From: CAVSPO01 sp963730005
GTDB lineage: Bacteria > Actinomycetota > Actinomycetes > Propionibacteriales > Propionibacteriaceae
DNA length: 64,000 bases
NCBI GenBank assembly: GCA_963730005.1
Contig: CAVSPO010000023.1
Coordinates: 62,001-126,000 of the forward strand
Direction: 5' to 3'
Shown: piece after piece, positions 1-8,995 of the stretch
Layout of the letters: each line of letters begins with the position of its first letter
Position numbering within the stretch: position 1 is the stretch's first letter
The notes under the pieces: model-generated
The model's input: only the letters and a program-made list of their open reading frames with translations
What the model was told of the DNA's origin: nothing
Database searches by the model: none
Program-made: the position numbers and the translations under genes

Positions 1-3000
1 ATCACGGTACGGATGTCGAATGGCTTCTTGCGGCCCGGGTTGAACTCGTTGCTGAAGATCTCGCCGACGTTCTTGAACCCGTACAGCTGCGCATCGTGGG
101 GGTAGCTGGAGATGTCGCGGTCGTACCGGTCCGTCGTCACCGCCCGGGCAGCGTAGCGTTCGCCAGGCAGCACATAGCTGGTGTCGTGGTGACTCATCAG
201 CATCGTGATCGCCTCGGACATGTCCGTCGCCCAGTACTGCGCCTCGCCGTTGGGGCCCATGATGCGGTCGTAGCCGCCGATGCCGATGTTGTCCTCGGCT
301 GACACCGCACCGGAGAAGTCGAGGGCGTCCTTGCCGGTCAGCACCATCGCAGTGCCTGAGATCATGATCAGGATGCCCCTGGTGTGCATCAACATCGTCG
401 ACTCGGCGTTCCAGTAGGGCTGGCCGCCGACGTTGATGCCCGAAACCACGACGTTGATCTCGTGCCCGGCCTGGGTAAAGGAGACCTGGCGACGCAGCGC
501 CCGGGCGATCCAGTCCAGGTTCTCGGTGCCCGAGTCCATGGCGATCTTGGCGCCGGACGACAGCGTGAACCAGTCGACCGGCAGCCCTTCGGCCTCGGCC
601 AGGTCGAGGGCTGCGATGACGCGCCGCGACTCCGGCTCCGCAAGCGTGCCCAACCCCTTGGTGGGATCGCCCATCAGCACGATCCGCTGCAGCCCTTGCG
701 GGTGCCGCGACGTCGGGGTGGTGACCCGGCCCACGACGATGCCTGCAGTGTTCTGGCCTGGCGCCCGATAGGTGGGCGAGAGCACGTTCTCGTCGTCCAG
801 ATCGAGCTCGATGAACTGCCCGTGGGGGCCCGCCAGCAGTTTGGCCAGCTCGTAGGGGTAGGTGGCACCCCGGCGGCGCGAGCGTGCCACATTCCGCTGG
901 TAGTCGTTCTCGGGTTGCAGCAGGGCGTCCTCGCCCTGTGGGGCAGGCGCCAACGTCGCATGCGCCCCCAGCGACTTGTCGAACGTGATGTTCAGCACGG
1001 CGTCGTTGTCCGTGGTCGAATGACCCTGGACCTGGAGGCTGACGATGCCGGCGTCCATCAGCTGGGGACCGACCAGACTGTCCAGCTCGGCCAGGTCGTC
1101 GATCGGTTCCTGGATGGTGGGCCAGACCCGCACCCACACGTGGTTGTGCTCCAGGTGGTTGGTCAGCACGGGCCGCCAGCGGCGGACCGCCTCGACGCAC
1201 TCGTTGACTGTGTGCTCCAGCCGGGGCACTGAAACCAGTTGGCCCTGTTCGTCGTAGACCTTCGTGAGGTCGCGGACCTGGGCCAGGGCAATCAGGCGCA
1301 CATCGCGCGGGTTCGACTTGGCCACGGCTCGGTAGAGCCGGACCTCTTCGCTGGTCTCCAGCCGTTCGAGGTGGAACAGCCGCAGCCGCCACAGGTTCAA
1401 CCGGCGCGACACCGTGGGATGGATCCCGCGTACCAGCTGGTCCTCAATCAGGTGGTCGCCTGAGGGAACGTAGGTCAGGTAGTCCACCTGGTCACCGGAC
1501 TCCTCGACCAGGCAGATCACCACCCGGCGCAGTGGCATCGCGGCCAGTGGCTGGAGCGCCATGCCCAGCTGGTCGGTCAGTTCGTCGAGTGGTCGGGCGT
1601 CCCCACGTCGCGAGATGAACAGGTCGAGGGTGGCGGTGGCACCATCGGGCGCCTTGCGGATCTGCGCAGCCATCTCGTCGACGAAGCCCGATCCGTCGGT
1701 CAGTTCGTACAGGGTGCCGACGGTCGTGAGCAGCTGGATGGAACGGCCATCCTGGCGGAAGTCGGCGCTCACCCACGACCGGCCTTCGTGCTGGCAGCGT
1801 TGCACGTTGGCCAGGTGCGATTCCTGGTAGTGACGATGGGCCAGCACGACCAGCATCGGCTCCGGCGAGGATGCTGCACCAGCAACCATCGAAGTGGCCA
1901 GGAAACGAACCAACGGTTCCGGGATGTTGGTGAGCTCGGCCACCACGTCGTCGTAGTCGCTGGCGTCCGGGTGCTCGCCCAGGTAGCGCAGCCGCTCGGG
2001 TACGTCGGCCAGTGCGGCGGAGCGCACGGCCTCCAGCCGGGGCTCGTCGAACCATTGACTGCGGACGCTGCGCGCCAGGTTGCTGATCACCGGGAACCGT
2101 ACCTGGGTGACAGTCACCAGACGCTGCAGCAGGTCGTAACTGCCTTCGTGGCCCTCGACCGAATCTTCAAGCCAATCCCGCAGCACCTCGGCCACGCGAT
2201 CAGTCAGGACCTTGGAGTCGCTGGTGGCCAGGAAGAGCCGGAAGACGGCCATTTCCAGTTCGAAGTTGCGGTCGAGATCCGTGATGCCGTAGCGGCCGAA
2301 GGCCCGAGCCAGGTTGGCGCGGAACACCTCCGTGACGTTGGCTCGATCGGTGTCCAACGACTGCAGGTAGCTGTGGAACTCCTCCCTGGGAGTGTGCACG
2401 CGGGTGTACGACTCGTAGGGGCGACGGGTCGAGCGGTCGCTGCTGAGCTGCATCAGGTCGACGGCGATCTCGAGCAGCTCCGACTCCTGCTCGTACAGCG
2501 CAACACGTCCCTCAGCCAGCTCCTGACGCAGCCCCGGGTACCGTTTGGCCACCTGTGCACCCGAGGGCGGCTCGTCGAAGCCGAGCAGTGTCGAACGCAA
2601 CTGGGCCAGCACCAATGCGGCATTGGGGCGCTCGGGCCGCGGCGGCAGCTGCAGATCGATGCTGGCGGGTGCGCTGGCGGTCTCTGCGGACCCTTCGGTG
2701 CTCGGGTCGATGGTGACCAGCGGCTCGCCGGCGCCGACCAGTTGACCGTTGGAGATCAGCACCTCGCGCACAGTGCCCGCGGCAGGGGACAGCACCCTGG
2801 TCTCCATCTTCATGGACTCCAGGATGATCAGGGGCTGGCCGGCCTCCACTTCGTCGCCGGCGCTGACCCGCACAGCAACCACGAGTGCCGGAGCAGGGGA
2901 ACGGACGATGCCGCCCTCGTCGCGCACCAAACGGTTGGTGTGGCCGTTGGCCTCGACCAGGTAGTAGCCGGGGTTGGCAGAGGCGATACCGCGGTAGGGA

Positions 3001-4664
3001 CGGCCGTTGACCTTCGCCGACCAGGAGCCGTTGGGCAACCATTCCAGCGACACGGCCACCTGGGCGATCTCGTCGGCCGACTCGAGTGACACCTCGAAGC
3101 TGTGGGCGCCGGTTCGTGAGACCGCCACCTGGATGGGCACGTCCCGCAGCTTGAAGGTGACCGGCCGCCGGAAATCCCGATCGACTGCCGGCCGACCGCC
3201 GTGCGCCGTCTCCAGCAGGTGGTGCAGTGCCTGCGACTCTCGTTCCTCGTAGCTCAAGATGCCGGCGATCGCCAAGGCCACCCCGGCGTCCTCGGCGGCA
3301 CCCAGCTGGCCGTCCGCGCGCGCCCGGTCAATCCAGGCGGTGTCGACGTCGACGGAGCGGGCGGTGGGGTTGTCGAGCAGGTCGAGCAGGAAACTTTTGT
3401 TGGTTGTGCCGCCCACGATCAGCGTCTCAGTCTCGGCCACCGCGCGACGCAGCCGTCCCCAGGCCTCGTCCCGGTTGGCGCCGTGGGCGATGATCTTGGC
3501 GATCATCGAGTCGAACTCGCCGGGGATGACGTCACCGCGCATGAAGCCCGCGTCCACCCGCACGCCGGGGCCTGCGGGCAGCCGAAGCAGCTCGATGAGT
3601 CCCGGGGCAGGCGCGAAGTCGCGGTCGGGGTCCTCGGCGTTGAGCCGGGCCTCGATGGCGTGTCCGCTCTCGACGGGACGATCGCCCGTCAGCGGAATGC
3701 CACTGGCCACCTGGATCTGGCCCTTGACCAGGTCGAAGCCGGTGGCTGCTTCGGTGACGGAGTGTTCGACCTGGAGTCTGGTGTTGACCTCGAGGAAGCC
3801 GAACAACCGGTCGGCTGGCCGGTAGAGGAACTCGACGGTGGCCGCGCCGCAGTAATCAACCAGGTTGATCAGGCGTTCCGCAGAAGTCTTCAGCTCCGCC
3901 ACCTGTTCGGGCGTCAGCGCCGGCGAAGCAGATTCTTCGATCACCTTCTGGTTGCGCCGCTGCAGTGTGCAGTCGCGCACCCCGAGCGCCCAAGCCGTGC
4001 CCTGCCCGTCGCCGAGCACCTGCACCTCGACGTGGCGGGCACCGCTGACCAGCTTCTCGAGAAACACCGACTCGTTGCCGAAGGCGTTGAGAGCCTCCTG
4101 GCGGTTGCGCTCGAAGACGTCCGCCAGCTCCTCGGCATTGGTCACCTTGCGGATGCCACGCCCGCCGCCGCCGGCAGTGGCCTTCAGCATGACCGGGTAG
4201 CCGATTCGTTCTGCGGCGGCCAGTGCCTCGTCGATGGTGTCGACGGGGCCGTTGCTCCAGGGCGCCATCGGCACCCCGGCCTTCTCGGCCAGCAGCTTGG
4301 AGCCGATCTTGTCGCCCAGTTGGTTCATGGCCTCAGGGGAGGGGCCGATGAAGGTGACGCCCATGTTGCGGCACATGGCCGAGAATTCGGCATTCTCGGC
4401 GACGAAGCCCCAGCCGACCCAGGCCGCGTCGGCCCCGGTTTCCAGCAGTGCTTCCTTGAGCCGGCCGAGGTTGATGTACGGACGGTCGGCGGCCGGCCCC
4501 AGGTCATACGCTTCGTCGGCAGCGCGGACGAAACTGGCGCCTGCCTCCTCTGTGACGTGCAGCGCGACGGTGCACAGATCCTGCCCGTCGTTCTGAAGTT
4601 CCTGAACCGCCCGAACCAGGCGCATTGCGGGTTCCCCGCGGTTGACGATGGCAATCTTGTGCAT
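1..4664 (-). CDS. Multidomain biotin-dependent acetyl/propionyl-CoA carboxylase, 3' end cut by window edge
   Basis: Single-chain acyl-CoA carboxylase, about 1,554 residues visible. The N-terminus (MHKIAIVNRGEPAMR) opens a biotin carboxylase domain (about 1-450) with the ATP-grasp glycine loop KATAGGGGRG near residue 160 and EVNTRLQVEH near 288. A biotin carrier domain follows, with ESMKMET placing the biotinyl lysine at residue 619. A long central region of about 500 residues leads into the carboxyltransferase domain (GRVTTP near 1308, then SGAKIAM, GIGGYDRIMG), which continues beyond the window. Biotin is carboxylated with ATP and CO2 and the carboxyl group passes to acetyl- or propionyl-CoA to give malonyl- or methylmalonyl-CoA. 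The domain order resembles eukaryotic ACC, while most bacteria use separate subunits. A TAATGT hexamer six bases before the ATG suggests a leaderless mRNA. Substrate cannot be fixed from sequence. Confidence 0.9.
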   Translation of the reverse strand, partial: MHKIAIVNRGEPAMRLVRAVQELQNDGQDLCTVALHVTEEAGASFVRAADEAYDLGPAADRPYINLGRLKEALLETGADAAWVGWGFVAENAEFSAMCRNMGVTFIGPSPEAMNQLGDKIGSKLLAEKAGVPMAPWSNGPVDTIDEALAAAERIGYPVMLKATAGGGGRGIRKVTNAEELADVFERNRQEALNAFGNESVFLEKLVSGARHVEVQVLGDGQGTAWALGVRDCTLQRRNQKVIEESASPALTPEQVAELKTSAERLINLVDYCGAATVEFLYRPADRLFGFLEVNTRLQVEHSVTEAATGFDLVKGQIQVASGIPLTGDRPVESGHAIEARLNAEDPDRDFAPAPGLIELLRLPAGPGVRVDAGFMRGDVIPGEFDSMIAKIIAHGANRDEAWGRLRRAVAETETLIVGGTTNKSFLLDLLDNPTARSVDVDTAWIDRARADGQLGAAEDAGVALAIAGILSYEERESQALHHLLETAHGGRPAVDRDFRRPVTFKLRDVPIQVAVSRTGAHSFEVSLESADEIAQVAVSLEWLPNGSWSAKVNGRPYRGIASANPGYYLVEANGHTNRLVRDEGGIVRSPAPALVVAVRVSAGDEVEAGQPLIILESMKMETRVLSPAAGTVREVLISNGQLVGAGEPLVTIDPSTEGSAETASAPASIDLQLPPRPERPNAALVLAQLRSTLLGFDEPPSGAQVAKRYPGLRQELAEGRVALYEQESELLEIAVDLMQLSSDRSTRRPYESYTRVHTPREEFHSYLQSLDTDRANVTEVFRANLARAFGRYGITDLDRNFELEMAVFRLFLATSDSKVLTDRVAEVLRDWLEDSVEGHEGSYDLLQRLVTVTQVRFPVISNLARSVRSQWFDEPRLEAVRSAALADVPERLRYLGEHPDASDYDDVVAELTNIPEPLVRFLATSMVAGAASSPEPMLVVLAHRHYQESHLANVQRCQHEGRSWVSADFRQDGRSIQLLTTVGTLYELTDGSGFVDEMAAQIRKAPDGATATLDLFISRRGDARPLDELTDQLGMALQPLAAMPLRRVVICLVEESGDQVDYLTYVPSGDHLIEDQLVRGIHPTVSRRLNLWRLRLFHLERLETSEEVRLYRAVAKSNPRDVRLIALAQVRDLTKVYDEQGQLVSVPRLEHTVNECVEAVRRWRPVLTNHLEHNHVWVRVWPTIQEPIDDLAELDSLVGPQLMDAGIVSLQVQGHSTTDNDAVLNITFDKSLGAHATLAPAPQGEDALLQPENDYQRNVARSRRRGATYPYELAKLLAGPHGQFIELDLDDENVLSPTYRAPGQNTAGIVVGRVTTPTSRHPQGLQRIVLMGDPTKGLGTLAEPESRRVIAALDLAEAEGLPVDWFTLSSGAKIAMDSGTENLDWIARALRRQVSFTQAGHEINVVVSGINVGGQPYWNAESTMLMHTRGILIMISGTAMVLTGKDALDFSGAVSAEDNIGIGGYDRIMGPNGEAQYWATDMSEAITMLMSHHDTSYVLPGERYAARAVTTDRYDRDISSYPHDAQLYGFKNVGEIFSNEFNPGRKKPFDIRTV

Positions 4665-4670
4665 GGGCCT

Positions 4671-4676
4671 ACATTA
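4671..4676 (-). promoter_or_regulatory. Candidate -10 box for the acyl-CoA carboxylase
   Basis: TAATGT on the minus strand followed by six bases (AGGCCC) and then the ATG. This fits the TANNNT-N6/7-start pattern seen before several other genes here, so transcription probably begins at or next to the start codon. Confidence 0.5.
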
Positions 4677-4727
4677 GGGCCAACCTCCGTCCCGGGGCGA
4701 GTGTCGGCTGACCGGATTTTGGGCGCA

Positions 4728-4767
4728 CCACAAGGGGCGACGCCGTGGCCGGCGTCGCCCCTTGTGG
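4728..4767 (-). terminator. Stem-loop between pstB and the carboxylase gene
   Basis: Perfect 17-bp inverted repeat (arms 4728-4744 and 4751-4767) with a six-base loop, lying just downstream of pstB. There is no U-tract on the minus strand, as is common for actinobacterial hairpin terminators. It probably ends the pstSCAB transcript. Confidence 0.65.
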
Positions 4768-4782
4768 CATGCGGGGGTGGGT

Positions 4783-5562
4783 TCAGCCGAAGCGGCCGGT
4801 GATGTAATCCTCTGTCTGCTTCTGGGCGGGGTTGGAGAAGATTTTCTCGGTCTTGTCGTACTCGATGAGTTGCCCGGGCTTGCCGGTGCCCTCGATGTTG
4901 AAGAAGCCGGTCATCTCCGAAACCCGAGCCGCCTGTTGCATGTTGTGCGTCACGATGACGACCGTGTAGTTCTCCTTGAGCTCGTGGATCAGATCCTCGA
5001 TCGCAAGCGTGGAGATCGGGTCCAGCGCCGAGCAGGGCTCGTCCATCAACAAGACCGAGGGCTGTACCGCGATCGCGCGCGCGATGCACAACCGCTGCTG
5101 CTGTCCACCGGACAAGCCGGAGCCGGGGCGATCCAGCCGATCCTTGACCTCACCCCACAGGTTGGCGCTGCGCAGCGAGCGCTCCACGACCTCTTCCGAG
5201 TCGGCCTTGGAGATGCGCGCGTTGTTGAGCTTGATCCCTGCCAGCACGTTGTCGCGGATGCTCATCGTGGGGAAGGGGTTGGGGCGCTGGAAGACCATGC
5301 CCACCTGGCGGCGGACCCGCACCGGGTCGACGTTCTTGGCGTAGAGGTCTTCCCCGTCCAGCAGCACCTGGCCCGTGACGTGGGCGCCGGCGATGACCTC
5401 GTGCATGCGGTTCAGGCTGCGCAGCACAGTCGACTTGCCGCAACCGGAGGGGCCGATGAAAGCAGTGACTGAGCGCGGCTCGATCATCATGTTGACGTTC
5501 TTCACTGCCAGAAAGTCGCCGTAGTAGCAGTTGAAGTTCTTGAGCTCGATGCGTTTGGCCAT
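4783..5562 (-). CDS. pstB: Phosphate ABC transporter ATP-binding protein PstB
   Basis: 259-residue cytoplasmic ATPase of the high-affinity phosphate importer, last gene of pstSCAB. Walker A GPSGCGKST lies near residue 36, the ABC signature LSGGQQQRLCIARA near 150, and Walker B VLLMDEPCSALDP follows directly, with the H-loop in VTHNMQQAARVS. Length and the ending EDYITGRFG are typical of PstB. It lies 22 bp after pstA and is followed by a strong hairpin. It should energise phosphate uptake through the PstA-PstC pore and is expected to be co-regulated by phosphate starvation through the promoter in front of pstS. Confidence 0.97.
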   Translation of the reverse strand: MAKRIELKNFNCYYGDFLAVKNVNMMIEPRSVTAFIGPSGCGKSTVLRSLNRMHEVIAGAHVTGQVLLDGEDLYAKNVDPVRVRRQVGMVFQRPNPFPTMSIRDNVLAGIKLNNARISKADSEEVVERSLRSANLWGEVKDRLDRPGSGLSGGQQQRLCIARAIAVQPSVLLMDEPCSALDPISTLAIEDLIHELKENYTVVIVTHNMQQAARVSEMTGFFNIEGTGKPGQLIEYDKTEKIFSNPAQKQTEDYITGRFG

Positions 5563-5584
5563 TGAATGTTCGACTCTCTCGTGG

Positions 5585-6664
5585 TCAGGCGTGGGTCTTG
5601 GGGGCGAACCGGGAGGCGATGAACTTGCCGAGCAGGTTCAGCAGCATCACGATGAGGATCAGCGTCAGGGCGCCGGTCCAGGCACGTGCCTGGTAGGGCT
5701 CCATCGGGACGCCCGGGTTCATGTACTGGTAGTAGACGAAGACCGGCAGAGTGGTCATCGGCCCCTCGAAGGGGTTGTAGTTCATCGAGGTGGTCAGCCC
5801 GGCGGTCACCAGCAAGGGTGCGGTCTCGCCGATGACGCGGGCCACGCCCAGCATCACGCCGGAGACGATGCCCGAGATTGCTGTCGGGATGACGACCCGA
5901 GCGATGGTGCGCCACTTGGTGACTCCCAACGCGTAGCTGGCCTCACGCAGCTCGTTCGGCACCAGTTTCAGCATCTCTTCGGTGTTGCGCACGACATACG
6001 GAACCATCAGTACACACAAGGCTACGGCCCCTGACAAGCCGTTCTTGGTGCCGGGCCCCACCAGCAGGCTGAAGAGGGCGTAGGCGAACAGGCCGGCCAC
6101 GATGGACGGGATACCAGTCATCACGTCCACGAAGAAGGTGATTGCCCGCGACAGTGCGCCGCGCCCGTACTCCACCAGATAGACGGCGGCGAAGATGCCG
6201 ATCGGCACGCTGATCAGAGCGGCGATACCGGTGACGATCAGCGTCCCCATGATCGCGTGCAACGCGCCGCCACCATCGCCGATCACGTTGCGCAGGCTCA
6301 TCGAGAAGAAGTCGGCGTCGAGGCGCGCCAGGCCTTTCGCGATGGTCGTCCAGAGCAGGCTGACCAGCGGGATCACGGCGATGGCGAAGGCGACGGACAC
6401 CGTGTGCGAGGCAGTGCGGTCGAAGGCCTTGCGGGTGCCTTCCACGACACGCGACAACACGTGGCTGGTGGCCATGAACAGCAGGGTGCCCAGGACGACC
6501 GTCAAGCCCAGGGAGGCGTTGCCCAGCAGGGCCAGCACAGCTGCCACCACAGCCCAGGAGACCACCAGCGACGCCACGTCGAAGAACTTGGGCAGCTGGC
6601 CGGCCGTCAGGGTCTCGGGTTGCAGGCCCGCGATCGGTGAGGTGGTGGTGGGTGAGGCGCTCAT
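5585..6664 (-). CDS. pstA: Phosphate ABC transporter permease PstA
   Basis: 359-residue integral membrane permease of the phosphate importer. The N-terminal 70 or so residues carry hydrophobic segments (VVSWAVVAAVLALLG and the following VVLGTLLFMA), then comes the usual permease core with the EAA-type loop LREASYALGVTKWRTIARVVIP that contacts PstB. It ends LLGKFIASRFAPKTHA. It is longer than enterobacterial PstA because of the N-terminal extension, which is common in actinobacteria. The ATG overlaps the pstC stop by one base (TGATG), so the two are probably translationally coupled. Confidence 0.95.
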   Translation of the reverse strand: MSASPTTTSPIAGLQPETLTAGQLPKFFDVASLVVSWAVVAAVLALLGNASLGLTVVLGTLLFMATSHVLSRVVEGTRKAFDRTASHTVSVAFAIAVIPLVSLLWTTIAKGLARLDADFFSMSLRNVIGDGGGALHAIMGTLIVTGIAALISVPIGIFAAVYLVEYGRGALSRAITFFVDVMTGIPSIVAGLFAYALFSLLVGPGTKNGLSGAVALCVLMVPYVVRNTEEMLKLVPNELREASYALGVTKWRTIARVVIPTAISGIVSGVMLGVARVIGETAPLLVTAGLTTSMNYNPFEGPMTTLPVFVYYQYMNPGVPMEPYQARAWTGALTLILIVMLLNLLGKFIASRFAPKTHA

Positions 6665-7626
6665 CAGTTGGCTCCTGAGAACTCGGCGCGGCGGGCGGTG
6701 ATGTAGCGACCCAGCATGTTGACCAGCAGCGTGATCGCGAACAGGATCAGGCCGGTGGCGACCAGCTGGCTGGTGCCCAGGCCGTAGGCCTCGGGGAAGG
6801 CCAGAGCGATGTTGGCGGCGATCGTGTTCGGGTTCTCGCTGGTCAGCAGCTTGAAGGAGATGTTGTTGGACGCCGACAGCACCATCGCGACCGCCATGGT
6901 TTCACCCAGTGCACGGCCGAGGCCGAGCATCGAGGCCGAGATGATGCCGGAGCGGCTGAAGGGGAACACCACCTGCTTGATCATCTCCCAACGGGTCGCG
7001 CCCAGGGCGAGGCTGGCCTCCTCCTGAAGTCGCGGCACCTGCAGGAAGGTCTCGCGGCACAGTGAGGTGATGATCGGCAGCACCATGACCGCCAGCACCA
7101 GGGCGGCGGTCAACATGGTGCGGCCGGTGCCCGAAACGGGCCCGGCAAACAAGGGGATGAAGCCGAGATTGCTTTCCAACCAGACGTAGAACGGCAGCAT
7201 CGTCGGCGCCAGCACGTTGATGCCCCACAGGCCGAAGATGACCGATGGCACCGCGGCCAGCAGGTCGACGACATAGCCGAGGCCCTGGGCCAGTTTGCGG
7301 GGCGCATAATGCGAGATGAACAGCCCGATGCCCAGACTGACCGGGATGGCGAACAACAGGGCGAGGAAGGAGGACCACAGCGTTCCGAACAGGAACGGGG
7401 TCACGTACGCCCAGAAAGCGCCGAAGGGCAGCTTCGCCGGGTCGGCGGTGAATGCGGGCACGGCCTGGACCACCAGGAAGCCCGAGACCAGCGCCAGGAT
7501 GATCAGGATGACGACGCCGGAGCCGACGGACAGTCCCTGGAAGATCGAGTCGCCCGGTGCCTTCTTCTCAGGAGTCAGGGACTGGTCCAGATCGGAAAGG
7601 GCGAGTTGGTTCGTGGCGGTGGACAT
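6664..7626 (-). CDS. pstC: Phosphate ABC transporter permease PstC
   Basis: 320-residue permease partner of PstA. One TM segment lies near residues 33-56 (VGSGVVILIILALVSGFLVV), then a multi-TM core with the coupling loop LQEEASLALGATRWEMIKQVVFP. The start is supported by AGGAGA a few bases upstream. The gene lies 133 bp after pstS; a hairpin in that gap may make pstS message more abundant than the permease message. It ends in NMLGRYITARRAEFSGAN. Confidence 0.95.
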   Translation of the reverse strand: MSTATNQLALSDLDQSLTPEKKAPGDSIFQGLSVGSGVVILIILALVSGFLVVQAVPAFTADPAKLPFGAFWAYVTPFLFGTLWSSFLALLFAIPVSLGIGLFISHYAPRKLAQGLGYVVDLLAAVPSVIFGLWGINVLAPTMLPFYVWLESNLGFIPLFAGPVSGTGRTMLTAALVLAVMVLPIITSLCRETFLQVPRLQEEASLALGATRWEMIKQVVFPFSRSGIISASMLGLGRALGETMAVAMVLSASNNISFKLLTSENPNTIAANIALAFPEAYGLGTSQLVATGLILFAITLLVNMLGRYITARRAEFSGAN

Positions 7627-7680
7627 TGATTCTCCTGCCGGAGCGTAAGCCTGTGTTGACCCGGAGCGGCCGGCACATCG

Positions 7681-7721
7681 GCGGGTTCCGCCCAGCGCCC
7701 GGAGGACCGGGCGGAACCCGC
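7681..7721 (-). terminator. Hairpin between pstS and pstC
   Basis: Perfect 13-bp inverted repeat (7681-7693 and 7709-7721), partly extendable outwards (GGCACA / TGTGCC). It sits inside the operon after pstS, so it is more likely a partial terminator or 3'-end stabiliser that raises pstS over pstCAB than a complete stop. Confidence 0.5.
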
Positions 7722-7759
7722 GTGTGCCAGCGTGTTCGGCTTCTCGCGAAGCCGGCGAC

Positions 7760-8842
7760 TTACTTGATGGAATTGATGGACGTGGTGACCTTGGCGCTCA
7801 GGGCGCTCGACAGCGGAGCGCTCTTTGCGGCCGCCGCGGCGTCCTTCTGGCCCTGCTCGCTCGCGATGTAGCCGAGGTAACCCCTGACGAGTTTTGCGGT
7901 GTCGTCGTCCTGGTAATCCTCGCAGGCGATGGCGTAACTGACCAGGATGTAGGGGTAGCCAGCGGCCGCGCGGTCCAGCTTGAGCGCCAGGTCGTTGGCC
8001 GAGCGTCCTTCGACGGTCTTGCTGGCGTCAACGATCTTGGCGGCCTCCTCAGCGGTCGGGCCGACGAAGGCGCCGCCCTCGCCGAGCTTGGCGTGGCTCA
8101 GACCCGCGGTGGCCGACTCGTCGGCGTATCCGATCGTGCCGGAGCCGTTCTTCACTGCCGCGACCACCCCGGAGGTGCCCTTGGCGGCCTCCCCGGAAAG
8201 CGTCCTGGGCCAGTCACCGCTGGCCTTGTCGGTCCACACGCTGGGAGCAAGGGAGCTCAGAGTGGCGGTGAAGTTCTCGGTGGTGCCGGAGTTGTCACTG
8301 CGGTGCACAGCCGTGATCGGGGTGCTGGGCAGCGAGACGCCGGGGTTCAGGGCAGCAATCCTGGCGTCGTTCCAGGTCTTGATCTCGCCACGGAAGATGG
8401 CGGACAGGGTCGCGGCATCAAGGTTCAGGTCCTTGACGCCGTCGACGTTGAAGATGACGGCGATCGGGGAGATGTAGATGGGCAGGTTCAGGGCGTTCGA
8501 CTCGGCGCTGCACTTGGCGAACTTGCCGGCACCCATCTCCTCGTCCTTGAGCGCACGGTCGGAGCCGGCGAAGTCGGCGCCACCTTCCGTGAAGGCGGTG
8601 CGGCCGGCGCCGGAACCCTCGGGGGAGTAGTTGATCTGAACGTCGGGGTTGGCGGTTTGGAACATTGCGATCCAGGCTTCCTGGGCCGCGTTCATCGACG
8701 AGGCGCCGGTGCCTTGCAGCGTGCCGGTGTACTGCTCGGAGCTGGACGCGGACGCGCCGCCGCCACCCTCATTGGTTGCGCAACCGGTGAGCAGCAGAGC
8801 GAGCGCGGCCACCGAGGCGCCAACGCGCATGGTCTTCTTCAC
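7760..8842 (-). CDS. pstS: Phosphate-binding lipoprotein PstS
   Basis: 360-residue extracytoplasmic phosphate receptor. A GTG start eight bases after GGAGG gives a lipoprotein signal peptide (MKKTMRVGASVAALALLLTGC) with lipobox LLTGC, so the mature protein is tethered at Cys. Phosphate-binding motifs include GTGASS, SPEGSGAGR, GSDRA and HRSDNSGTTENF. It is the first gene of pstSCAB. A candidate PhoP operator (8933-8954) lies about 90 bp upstream. It would deliver phosphate to the PstC-PstA channel and may feed the nearby polyphosphate kinase. Confidence 0.96.
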   Translation of the reverse strand: MKKTMRVGASVAALALLLTGCATNEGGGGASASSSEQYTGTLQGTGASSMNAAQEAWIAMFQTANPDVQINYSPEGSGAGRTAFTEGGADFAGSDRALKDEEMGAGKFAKCSAESNALNLPIYISPIAVIFNVDGVKDLNLDAATLSAIFRGEIKTWNDARIAALNPGVSLPSTPITAVHRSDNSGTTENFTATLSSLAPSVWTDKASGDWPRTLSGEAAKGTSGVVAAVKNGSGTIGYADESATAGLSHAKLGEGGAFVGPTAEEAAKIVDASKTVEGRSANDLALKLDRAAAGYPYILVSYAIACEDYQDDDTAKLVRGYLGYIASEQGQKDAAAAAKSAPLSSALSAKVTTSINSIK

Positions 8843-8932
8843 AGAATTTCCCTCCAGGGGCGTTCTTGAACATTGGCTCGGAAGAGCCCTTCCGTCGTCA
8901 CGGTAAAAGGGATGGGTGTCCCAAAGGCCACT

Positions 8933-8954
8933 TTCAGGTTAACGGAAGGTGAAC
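8933..8954 (-). promoter_or_regulatory. Candidate PHO box upstream of pstS
   Basis: Two adjacent 11-base units on the minus strand, GTTCACCTTCC and GTTAACCTGAA. They match the actinobacterial (Streptomyces-type) PhoP direct-repeat operator in unit length and consensus (GTTCACC). The position about 90 bp before pstS fits PhoP activation under phosphate limitation. Confidence 0.7.
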
Positions 8955-8995
8955 GGCCGACCAGCGTTTCAGGCCACGTTCCCGTCGTGCGCAGG

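Noticed and set aside
3201..4802. Long + strand open frame (over 500 codons) opposite the carboxylase
   Set aside because: It is antisense to clear biotin carboxylase motifs and its translation has no family features; a GC-rich shadow frame.
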